From assembly GCA_015493425.1 (NCBI GenBank), contig WGDG01000069.1:1-8374 (forward strand): 8,374 nt of DNA, given 5' to 3'. The notes under the pieces were generated by a model that was given only the letters and a program-made list of their open reading frames with translations, was not told where the DNA came from and did no database searches. This document shows positions 1 through 5,451 of the stretch, piece after piece. Made by a program: the position numbers and the translations under genes. Source of the DNA: Sulfurovum sp. GTDB lineage: Bacteria > Campylobacterota > Campylobacteria > Campylobacterales > Sulfurovaceae. Numbering within the stretch: the stretch's first letter is position 1; each line of letters opens with the position of its first letter.

Positions 1-4
1 ATCT

Positions 5-22
5 ATTACACTTCATTACACT
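5..22 (+). repeat. 18-base tandem motif, copy 1 (candidate operator)
   Basis: The sequence ATTACACTTCATTACACT occurs here and again, identically, at 711-728. Each copy is itself a direct repeat of ATTACACT with a 10-base period, about one helical turn. Such spacing is typical of tandem sites bound by OmpR/PhoB-type response regulators. This copy ends 56 bases before the start codon at 79. The repeat is seen directly; the operator role is inferred. Confidence 0.6.
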
Positions 23-45
23 TTTGAAAGAGAATAAACCATATG
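15..45 (+). promoter_or_regulatory. Possible promoter of the small exported protein pair
   Basis: The second half of the tandem motif supplies a weak -35-like ATTACA (15-20). A CATATG -10-like hexamer lies at 40-45, 19 bases on. The upstream copy at 711-728 has a CATAT at nearly the same distance. The match to sigma-70 consensus is weak and the spacer is long, which would fit an activator-dependent promoter. An alternative -10 is TAAAAT at 55-60. Confidence 0.3.
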
Positions 46-78
46 GATCTTCCATAAAATAAACTTAAAGGATCAATG

Positions 79-327
79 ATGAAAAGAGTAATGGTACCTG
101 TCATCGTTTCTGTGACAATGGCTGTAAGTTCGCTTACTGCTGCACAATTGGTGTATAACGGGAAAGTTGTAAGTGTTGATTCGTGTCAGCAAATCGGTAA
201 TATTGCATGCGGTATTTCCGGAGACGATCAATACTGTTATAGCGGAGGAGAATGTGTTCCCATTCAGGGACCTCATTCCGGAAGCGCTGTTTCAAAAAAA
301 GCGGTCAAAATCCGCAGCAAAAAATAA
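79..327 (+). CDS. Small exported cysteine-containing protein (82 aa), unknown function
   Basis: I do not recognise this protein. Residues 1-22 form a classical signal peptide (MKR, a hydrophobic run, then LTAA before QLVYN), so the mature product of about 60 residues should lie in the periplasm or outside the cell. The mature part has four cysteines (C36, C44, C53, C59), which could form two disulfides, and a lysine-rich C-terminus (VSKKAVKIRSKK). Two ATG codons stand in tandem at 76 and 79. AAAGGA at 67-72 is 6 bases from the second and only 3 from the first, so 79 is preferred. The next gene starts 11 bases after the stop. The two proteins share C-x2-I-G-x12-C-x2-G without gaps, which suggests a duplicated pair. 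No catalytic motif is visible; a secreted structural, adhesion or peptide-like role is possible but not shown. Confidence 0.75.
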   Translation: MKRVMVPVIVSVTMAVSSLTAAQLVYNGKVVSVDSCQQIGNIACGISGDDQYCYSGGECVPIQGPHSGSAVSKKAVKIRSKK

Positions 328-338
328 AGGAGTATGCT

Positions 339-587
339 ATGAAAAAGATAATTGTAATGATCGGAAGCCTCATCTTGATGGGAAGCTTCCTGGAGGCAAA
401 AGTCGGTTATTGGGAAGTAAAAGCGGCATGCGAGGGGATTGGCGGCACATTGGGAACAAACGCTGACGGCCACTGGATATGTTCCAAGGGTGAAAAGTTC
501 TCCAGGTATGACGCTTCAGCAGGCAATGCGACGCATGCCAAAAAAGTATCCTCTGTACAGACAAAAACAGTACATCGTGCAAAATAA
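339..587 (+). CDS. Small exported protein (82 aa), likely paralogue of the upstream gene
   Basis: I do not recognise this protein. It has a signal peptide at residues 1-20 (MKK, a hydrophobic core, SFLEA before KVGYW), two cysteines in the mature part (C31, C48) that could form one disulfide, and a basic C-terminal tail. The framework C31-x2-I-G-x12-C48-x2-G matches C36-x2-I-G-x12-C53-x2-G of the preceding protein with identical spacing, and both proteins are 82 residues long. The start at 339 follows AAAGGAG (326-332) with good spacing. The longer open frame back to 252 would run through the upstream gene and bury the signal peptide, so it was rejected. It probably shares a transcript with 79-327, and a likely terminator follows at 634-678. 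Confidence 0.75.
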   Translation: MKKIIVMIGSLILMGSFLEAKVGYWEVKAACEGIGGTLGTNADGHWICSKGEKFSRYDASAGNATHAKKVSSVQTKTVHRAK

Positions 588-633
588 GCCAATGTGCTTC
601 TGACAAAATGTCCCTATCAAGGAAACTGCATAC

Positions 634-678
634 GGCTGTACTCCACGGTTAAAGCATAATCTTTGGTGCAGCCTTTTT
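634..678 (+). terminator. Probable intrinsic terminator after the small-protein pair
   Basis: GGCTG (634-638) pairs with CAGCC (669-673) and AAAG (651-654) pairs with CTTT (661-664), with internal bulges; a run of five T follows (674-678). The stem is imperfect, but its position after the stop at 587 and before the next promoter fits termination. The rest of 588-770 holds no gene I can support. Confidence 0.5.
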
Positions 679-710
679 ATACTACGTTACAAAAGAATTC
701 GCCTATAAAC

Positions 711-728
711 ATTACACTTCATTACACT
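711..728 (+). repeat. 18-base tandem motif, copy 2 (candidate operator)
   Basis: This copy is identical over 18 bases to 5-22 and has the same 10-base internal period. It ends 42 bases before the lipoprotein start at 771. Both copies are followed by a T-rich stretch and by a CATAT pentamer 16-17 bases downstream. Conservation in two unrelated intergenic contexts supports a shared regulatory site. Confidence 0.6.
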
Positions 729-750
729 CTTTTTACATACTGAGCATATC
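721..750 (+). promoter_or_regulatory. Possible promoter of the lipoprotein gene
   Basis: ATTACA at 721-726, inside the tandem motif, is a weak -35, and CATATC at 745-750 a weak -10 with an 18-base spacer. The arrangement parallels the one at 15-45. Prediction by eye only. Confidence 0.3.
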
Positions 751-770
751 AAAACATAAAAGGATATATC

Positions 771-1499
771 ATGAAAAAGACAGTTTTAACGGTTTTATTG
801 GTCTGCGGTACGCTTATATTGAGCGGATGTGGTGAAAAACCCTTTACGGGAGACGGTCAATTTACAGTCAATAATGATGACGCAACAGTGGCACAGGGGC
901 AGAGTGTCGTCATCGATGTGCTTGCAAACGATACGTACGATCCTGCTCAAAGTGAACATAGTATAGAAATTGTGCTTGATGCCATATCTGACCCAAGTGT
1001 GTTGCAAAAGGGCACGGCTGTCATCAACAGTGACAATCGTACCATTACTTACACTGCAAATGCAGGCGCGTCCGGTGATGAGATCTTTTTTTACTCTGCG
1101 CACGCTACAGGACAGAAAGATAACGGTAACGGAGGATCAAATCCATTTTCGACAGTTTCAAAGGAAGCTAATATCACCGTACACATTACTGATGTGCCAA
1201 ATGCACAACCTGTGGCAGACTCCCAGACTGTGGAGATAGATTGTAATGTAGCGGCTCAACCTACTGTCGATATTGTACTCAGCGGCAGTGACCCTGAAAA
1301 TGAACCTTTAACATATGAGATCGTTACAAATCCGACATACGGTACCCTCTCTCCGGTGAACGGTAACCAGGTCACCTACAGTGCGGATGGAACATTGTGT
1401 AGCTCAGGTGTGAATGACCAGTTTACTTTCAGGGTATCTGACGGAGTGCAGTATTCGGAAGAGGCCAATGTGACGATTATACCTGTCAATGCACCTTGA
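771..1499 (+). CDS. Lipoprotein with two Ig/cadherin-like beta-sandwich domains (242 aa)
   Basis: Residues 1-20 are a lipoprotein signal peptide with the lipobox LSGC, lipidated at C20, so the protein should be membrane-anchored facing the periplasm or cell surface. Two repeated modules follow. The first (about 28-142) has a VLANDTYD motif and ends in EANITVHIT; the second (about 147-240) has SGSDPENEPLTYEI, then YGTL, FTFRVSDG and EANVTI. These are hallmarks of the cadherin-like/tandem-95 (VCBS-related) beta-sandwich domains of bacterial surface proteins, where acidic loops often bind calcium. C158 and C210 in the second module could form a disulfide. AAAAGGA at 758-764 fixes the start. The role is probably adhesion or scaffolding at the cell surface; no enzymatic motif is seen. 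It is much shorter than typical multi-repeat adhesins. It shares its upstream motif with the small-protein pair. Confidence 0.85.
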   Translation: MKKTVLTVLLVCGTLILSGCGEKPFTGDGQFTVNNDDATVAQGQSVVIDVLANDTYDPAQSEHSIEIVLDAISDPSVLQKGTAVINSDNRTITYTANAGASGDEIFFYSAHATGQKDNGNGGSNPFSTVSKEANITVHITDVPNAQPVADSQTVEIDCNVAAQPTVDIVLSGSDPENEPLTYEIVTNPTYGTLSPVNGNQVTYSADGTLCSSGVNDQFTFRVSDGVQYSEEANVTIIPVNAP

Positions 1500-1501
1500 G
1501 G

Positions 1502-1527
1502 CACTATAGGGGGCGTGCCCCTAAGTG
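1502..1527. terminator. Hairpin between convergent genes, probable terminator
   Basis: CACT (1502-1505) and TAGGGG (1507-1512) pair with CCCCTA (1518-1523) and AGTG (1524-1527) around a GCGTG loop, with one bulged A at 1506. That is a 10-pair stem. On the + strand a pyrimidine-rich TTCTATCTTCT follows; on the - strand there is no T run. It starts three bases after the lipoprotein stop and lies ten bases beyond the sppA stop, so it could serve both. Confidence 0.55.
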
Positions 1528-1536
1528 TTCTATCTT

Positions 1537-2391
1537 CTACAACTCCGCCTTCAATCCGTAAAAGTAGCTTTGAATTTGAAAGAGCGCCTTTGAAGTCAGC
1601 TTCTCCATGAACGATTCAAGTTTGTCTTTTTTCTTCCAGCGCGGGTGTTTGACATGGGCAGCTTCAATGAGTGCAGTTTGTGCATCGCTTTTTGTACCTA
1701 CCGCATCGATGAGCCCGACCTCTTTGGCGCGTGAGGCGAGGAAGATGTGGGCGTTGGCGTAGCGTTCTGAAGCGTTGATGTCCAGCTTACGGGCTTTGGC
1801 GACGTCACTGACAAAGAGCTTGTAGGTATCTTTGGTGAGGCGTTCGAGCTCTGCACGCTCTTCGGGGGTCCATTTGCGTGTGAAAGTGCCTGCTTCTTTG
1901 TATTTTCCCTCTTTGACGATCTGTGGCTGTACACCGATCTTGTCAAGCAGCCCCTTGATGTCGGCACTCTCCATGATGACACCGATGGAGCCTACGATGG
2001 CACCGGGGTTGGCGATGATCTTCTGCGCATAGATGCTGGCGTAGTAACTGCCGCTTGCCATAATGCCTGAAGCGTAGGCAATAACCGGTTTTTTCTTTTG
2101 CAGGTTTCTGATGGCATAGCTGATCTCGATGGAAGGCGGTACGGCACCTCCGGGAGAGTTGACGTTGAACAGTACGCCTTTAATGGCATTGTCTTTGGCT
2201 GCCGCATTGATCTGTTTAACAATCTTTTCAGAATTCATAATGGGGCCGAAGAGCTTGATCTCCTGCAGGTTGGGCTTTTTCAGAGGTGCTTCTGCCGATG
2301 GCATAAAAACAAGCAGCAAGATAAGCACAAAGAGCAGTCCTTTAAAGTGATCACCGATCCATTTGAGTGCGTCACTGAATTTTTTAAACAT
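1537..2391 (-). CDS. sppA: Signal peptide peptidase SppA, short form (284 aa)
   Basis: This is a membrane-anchored serine protease of family S49 that degrades cleaved signal peptides in the membrane. Residues 18-30 form one N-terminal transmembrane segment. The core shows NSPGG (78-82), with a turn typical of the clp/crotonase-like fold, the nucleophile Ser113 in MASGSYY, and the general base Lys165 in GKYKEAG. The 52-residue gap between them equals that of the Ser147/Lys199 dyad of Bacillus subtilis SppA. The length is that of the single-domain form rather than the duplicated E. coli 67 kDa form. The C-terminus is basic. The start at 2391 has a strong AAGGAG six bases upstream and overlaps the end of mqnF by 8 bases, so the two are probably translated from one message. 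A longer frame to 2421 lies inside mqnF and lacks this site. Confidence 0.93.
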   Translation of the reverse strand: MFKKFSDALKWIGDHFKGLLFVLILLLVFMPSAEAPLKKPNLQEIKLFGPIMNSEKIVKQINAAAKDNAIKGVLFNVNSPGGAVPPSIEISYAIRNLQKKKPVIAYASGIMASGSYYASIYAQKIIANPGAIVGSIGVIMESADIKGLLDKIGVQPQIVKEGKYKEAGTFTRKWTPEERAELERLTKDTYKLFVSDVAKARKLDINASERYANAHIFLASRAKEVGLIDAVGTKSDAQTALIEAAHVKHPRWKKKDKLESFMEKLTSKALFQIQSYFYGLKAEL

Positions 2392-3607
2392 ACATTTCTC
2401 CTTCGATATAAACGCTGTCAACCTCTCGGGTATGCAGAATGGTCCAGAGTGCGATCTCTTCGGTGCGTCTTGGCAGTTCCGGCAGTGTTACCAGTGCAAA
2501 ATCAGCATAGTTTCCAACTTTCAGTGAACCGCACTCAAGATTAAGTGCCTTTGCCGCATCGGAGGTGACAGATTTGATGAGTTTGAGGGCAAACTCCTGC
2601 AGGGGTGCTTTGTGGTGAAGCATCAGGGCGGCTCTGAACTCATCGAAGATGTTGAGCGAATCGTTCGAACTAAGCCCGTCGGTCGCGATGGTGTAGGGGA
2701 TGTCGAGTGCATGCAGCTTTTCGACGGCAAGGCGTCCTACGCCAAGGTAGCGGTTGGAACGCGGACAGTGCCCGATGGTGTGTCCTTTCTCTTTGATATG
2801 GGCAAGTTCTTCATCATTGGCCTGGACACAGTGGACAAAATGGGCAGGGTAGGTATCGAAAGCGTTGAGGAACTCTTCGATGGTCGTTACCGGTGTGGAG
2901 GTGTTGAAGAACTTTTCGAAAAAGGCTTTAAACTCACCGCTGCCGCTTTCAAGCCATTCTCTTTCGGCAGCCGATTCGAGAAAGTGTGCTGTCAGCGGCA
3001 TTGTGTGCTGTTTGGCAAGTGTGACTGCGCGCTGGAGAATGACCGGATGAACCGAGTAGGGGGAGTGGACAGCAACAGCAGGGATAATACGGCTTTGGGG
3101 TTCACAGCTTTGAGATGCTTTGACACGCTCTAAAAAATCGTTGTAGAGCATGTCGGCATACTGGGCATTGGAGCCGATCAGCTCATTGAAGAAGACCACA
3201 CGCTGGGCAGCCTCTTCACACACTTCAAGCTCTGTACCGAAACTTGAGATGGCACCAAAAGTGGTGATGCCCGAGCGCAGCATCTGGTCGCACTCTTTTT
3301 GCATCATCGTATTGTCACACTCCTGAAGCAGGTCATCACGGTGCTCAATGACAGAGTCGAGCCACGGCATGAAGGAGCCGTATTTGAGTGATGTGATGTT
3401 TGCGGAGAACTCCAGATGGACATGGGTGTTGATGAAACCGGGGTAGAGAACAGTGTAGGGCTTGGCGCGTATGAGTGTTGCATCGGGGTAGGTTTCAAGC
3501 AGTTTTTCAGGCAGGTCAACCGCCTGAATACGGCTGTCAAAAGCAATAGCAAGATTTTCGACAAATCGGCCGTCGATATAGAGATAGTCTGCGATAATGA
3601 TCTTCAT
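2384..3607 (-). CDS. mqnF: Aminofutalosine deaminase, amidohydrolase family (407 aa)
   Basis: It is predicted to deaminate 6-amino-6-deoxyfutalosine to futalosine in the futalosine route to menaquinone, in the cytoplasm. The amidohydrolase metal site is complete: H62-x-H64 (THVHLEF), H208 with E211 (TAHFLES), H259 (FVHC) and D310 in IATDGLSSN. H181 in HSPYSVHP and the segments EREWLESGSGEF and SLNIFDEFRAAL resemble, from memory, the characterised Nitratiruptor enzyme Nis_0429. An N-terminal beta segment (1-58) and the C-terminal ADFALV strand complete the usual composite barrel layout. The start at 3607 follows AAGGAAAG. The open frame extends back to 4201, but that part is antisense to aroQ and was excluded. 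A related cog0402 deaminase with another substrate cannot be ruled out. Divergent from aroQ, upstream of sppA. Confidence 0.85.
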   Translation of the reverse strand: MKIIIADYLYIDGRFVENLAIAFDSRIQAVDLPEKLLETYPDATLIRAKPYTVLYPGFINTHVHLEFSANITSLKYGSFMPWLDSVIEHRDDLLQECDNTMMQKECDQMLRSGITTFGAISSFGTELEVCEEAAQRVVFFNELIGSNAQYADMLYNDFLERVKASQSCEPQSRIIPAVAVHSPYSVHPVILQRAVTLAKQHTMPLTAHFLESAAEREWLESGSGEFKAFFEKFFNTSTPVTTIEEFLNAFDTYPAHFVHCVQANDEELAHIKEKGHTIGHCPRSNRYLGVGRLAVEKLHALDIPYTIATDGLSSNDSLNIFDEFRAALMLHHKAPLQEFALKLIKSVTSDAAKALNLECGSLKVGNYADFALVTLPELPRRTEEIALWTILHTREVDSVYIEGEMYV

Positions 3608-3682
3608 AGTGTCACTTTCCTTGGGTTTAAACCTATTTGGATAAAATAATACCGAAAATAATACAATAAGAAGGTAGTAATA
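3608..3682. promoter_or_regulatory. Divergent promoter region between mqnF and aroQ
   Basis: These 75 A/T-rich bases separate two divergent start codons and must hold promoters for both directions. Candidate elements for aroQ are TTGGGT (3621-3626) and TAAAAT (3642-3647, spacer 15) or AATAAT (3645-3650, spacer 18). TATTAT-like -10 candidates occur on the opposite strand in the same stretch. A perfect 10-base palindrome, GGTTTAAACC (3624-3633), lies in the middle and could be an operator. AAGAAGG (3668-3674) is the aroQ ribosome-binding site. Confidence 0.45.
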
Positions 3683-4171
3683 ATGAAAATAGTCGTAATC
3701 CAGGGGCCAAATCTCAATATGCTCGGTGTCAGAGACCAGAACGTCTACGGGCCGATGAAACTTGAAGATATTCATGCACAGATGAAAAGTTTTGCAGAGC
3801 AGAACAAGGTTGAGATTGAATTCTTCCAAAGCAACCTCGAAGGTGAGATTGTCGACCGTATTCAGGAGTGTATGGGGGATGCAGACGGTATCATCATCAA
3901 CCCTGCAGCCTATACGCACACTTCCATTGCAATCCGTGATGCACTTGCGGCAGTAAAGATTCCGGCGATTGAAGTACACTTGAGCAACATTCACGCACGA
4001 GAAGAGTTTAGACACACCTCTCTGACCGCACCGGTATGTGCAGGACAGATTGTCGGTATGGGACCGTTTGGGTACCATCTTGCAATGATCGGTATGCTGG
4101 AAATTTTCAATCAGGTGAATGCCATGCGTCAGGCACAGCAGCAGGCACAGGAAGCTGCACAGCAGAAGTAA
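3683..4171 (+). CDS. aroQ: 3-dehydroquinate dehydratase, type II (162 aa)
   Basis: Catalyses the third step of the shikimate pathway, 3-dehydroquinate to 3-dehydroshikimate, by trans elimination; the family forms a cytoplasmic dodecamer of flavodoxin-like subunits. All signature elements are present: IQGPNLNMLG (6-15), the lid arginine R17, the catalytic tyrosine Y22, N73 and H79 in NPAAYTHTS, and HLSN with the catalytic H99, followed by REEFRHTS with R110. The length is typical. The C-terminal 14 residues are a glutamine/alanine-rich low-complexity tail (AQQQAQEAAQQK), like the polar tails I recall in Helicobacter AroQ. It is the first gene of the + strand run and faces mqnF across a short divergent region; pepQ follows after 68 bases. 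Confidence 0.97.
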   Translation: MKIVVIQGPNLNMLGVRDQNVYGPMKLEDIHAQMKSFAEQNKVEIEFFQSNLEGEIVDRIQECMGDADGIIINPAAYTHTSIAIRDALAAVKIPAIEVHLSNIHAREEFRHTSLTAPVCAGQIVGMGPFGYHLAMIGMLEIFNQVNAMRQAQQQAQEAAQQK

Positions 4172-4190
4172 GTACCCCGCTCTTGAAACA

Positions 4191-4228
4191 AAAAGGGGCA
4201 CGGCAGTGCCTCTTGACTCTCCCCTTTT
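4191..4228 (+). other. Alternative hairpins between aroQ and pepQ
   Basis: AAAAGGGG (4191-4198) is exactly complementary to CCCCTTTT (4221-4228). Inside, GGCAC (4197-4201) can instead pair with GTGCC (4206-4210) around a GGCA loop. The two share bases 4197-4198, so the full forms exclude each other. The T run is only four bases, so it would be a weak terminator or a transcript-processing/stability element. The pepQ ribosome-binding site GAAGG (4229-4233) begins right after the stem and is not itself paired. Confidence 0.4.
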
Positions 4229-4239
4229 GAAGGTAACCT

Positions 4240-5259
4240 ATGAACTACATGCTCAAAGACGAAAATGCCATCTATTATGAATGCGGCTACAGCTGTGATA
4301 ATGCACTTTACCTGCGTTTGGGAAATGAGGCATGGTTTTTGACCGACAGCCGTTACACACTCGATGCCCAAAGCAATGTACGCGGTGCCAAAGTGGTTAT
4401 AGTACGCAACCTCTACGAAAAGGCTGCGCAGATACTCTCTAAAAGCAGGGTAAAAAAAGTACTGTTTGATCCCAAGGAGTGGAGTGTTTATGGGTTTGAA
4501 ACGATAAAAAGCGGATGCAAGGTGAAGTTTGTCGCAGAACCTGACTTTTCGCACAAAAAGCGTATCATCAAAAGCGAAGAGGAACTTGCACTGCTTGCCA
4601 AAGCGGCCAAGTTGGGTGCAAAAGCATTTAAAACGTTTGCCAAAGCAGTACAGAAAGAGGGATTTGGCAAAGATGAGTATACACTTACCTATATGGCCAA
4701 AGGCGCGTTGAGCGGCTACGGAAAGTATGACCTTAGTTTTGACCCCATAGTTGCGGTGAATGCCAATGCGGCAAAACCGCATGCCACGCCGACAAAAAAG
4801 AAGCTGAAAAAAGGTGACCTGCTGCTGGTCGATGCAGGGCTGAAGTACAAGCGCTACTGCTCTGACCGTACAAGAACAGTTTTTGCTGATGAAAAGTTTG
4901 CTTTCAAAACCAGGCAGCACTTTTCGAAAAAGAAAATTCAACAAGCGTACGATACAGTCTTGAAGGCGCATGACAACGCCATTGCAAAGGCACGAAGCGG
5001 CATGAAAGCCAAAGAAGTAGACGGACTGACACGCACTATCATCGAAAAAGCAGGGTTTGGGGAGTATTTCGTCCACTCCACAGGGCACGGTGTAGGGCTT
5101 GACATTCACGAAATGCCCTACATCGCATCGAAGTCTGAAACCATCATCGAAGACGGGATGGTCTTTACCATCGAGCCGGGTATCTATATTCCCGGAGAGT
5201 TTGGCATCCGCATTGAAGATATGGTTGCGACGGCGGATGGAAGAGCGAAAATCCTTTAA
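4240..5259 (+). CDS. pepQ: M24 metallopeptidase, Xaa-Pro dipeptidase/aminopeptidase P family (339 aa)
   Basis: A cytoplasmic metal-dependent enzyme that cleaves peptides whose second residue is proline. The C-terminal 'pita-bread' domain has all five metal ligands: D198 (VDAG), D209 (SDRTRT), H283 (GHGVGLDIHE), E312 (TIEPGIY) and E326 (RIEDM); H181 in KPHA is the usual substrate-side histidine. Residues 1-105 form a short creatinase-like N-terminal domain. At 339 residues it is a compact family member. Sequence alone does not separate dipeptidase (PepQ) from aminopeptidase (PepP) activity; the symbol follows the gene at this position in Helicobacter pylori, between aroQ and folK. GAAGG (4229-4233) is six bases before the start. 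A long opposite-strand frame over this gene is a shadow. Confidence 0.9.
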   Translation: MNYMLKDENAIYYECGYSCDNALYLRLGNEAWFLTDSRYTLDAQSNVRGAKVVIVRNLYEKAAQILSKSRVKKVLFDPKEWSVYGFETIKSGCKVKFVAEPDFSHKKRIIKSEEELALLAKAAKLGAKAFKTFAKAVQKEGFGKDEYTLTYMAKGALSGYGKYDLSFDPIVAVNANAAKPHATPTKKKLKKGDLLLVDAGLKYKRYCSDRTRTVFADEKFAFKTRQHFSKKKIQQAYDTVLKAHDNAIAKARSGMKAKEVDGLTRTIIEKAGFGEYFVHSTGHGVGLDIHEMPYIASKSETIIEDGMVFTIEPGIYIPGEFGIRIEDMVATADGRAKIL

Positions 5260-5292
5260 GAGTTAAGGATGAAGAGTGAAGAATATTGATTT

Positions 5293-5384
5293 GTCACTTC
5301 TGTACTTTTTGTGCAGCGGATGGAGGCATCCACATTTGCGAAGCAAGATGCCGGAAGCCGCGTCCGCACAATTGCAGAAGTGAC
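5293..5384. repeat. Large imperfect inverted repeat (92 bases) between pepQ and folK
   Basis: The outer arms GTCACTTCTG (5293-5302) and CAGAAGTGAC (5375-5384) are perfectly complementary. Nested inside are TTGTG/CACAA (5309-5313 with 5367-5371), CGGA/TCCG (5317-5320 with 5363-5366), GGCATC/GATGCC (5325-5330 with 5347-5352) and TTGC/GCAA (5336-5339 with 5343-5346), closed by a GAA loop. Every stem nests in order, so the whole folds as one long interrupted hairpin. No T run follows it. It could be a dispersed intergenic palindrome (REP/MITE-like), an RNA-processing site or a small structured RNA. I see no gene in it. Confidence 0.65.
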
Positions 5385-5394
5385 GCTTTTGGCT

Positions 5395-5415
5395 CCACCT
5401 TTTTTAAAAAGGTGG
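5395..5415. repeat. Perfect 21-base palindrome between pepQ and folK
   Basis: CCACCTTTTT (5395-5404) and AAAAAGGTGG (5406-5415) are exact complements around one central T. Flanking CTTTT (5386-5390) and AAAAG (5416-5420) could extend the pairing across a small internal loop. It starts 10 bases after the larger hairpin and ends 36 bases before folK. On neither strand is it followed by a T run, so it is not a normal intrinsic terminator. Confidence 0.6.
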
Positions 5416-5451
5416 AAAAGAAAACGATAAACATTACTTAGGTAGGGAATT

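Noticed and set aside
252..338. Upstream start for the second small protein
   Set aside because: It would overlap the first small gene in another frame and displace a clear signal peptide that begins at 339 behind a strong ribosome-binding site.
2098..3133. Open frames on the + strand opposite sppA and mqnF
   Set aside because: They are shadows of two strongly supported - strand genes and show no motifs.
3608..4201. N-terminal extension of the mqnF frame on the - strand (open to 4201)
   Set aside because: It is antisense to aroQ, has no family similarity, and the ATG at 3607 has a ribosome-binding site and begins the normal amidohydrolase N-terminus.
4129..5109. 326-residue open frame on the - strand over pepQ
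   Set aside because: It is antisense to a gene with complete M24 motifs. Its cysteine/phenylalanine-rich composition is that of a shadow frame, and it has no recognisable domain.
5395..5415. Intrinsic terminator for pepQ
   Set aside because: The stem's T run lies inside the palindrome and the 3' flank is A/G-rich, so the usual hairpin-then-T-run order is missing.
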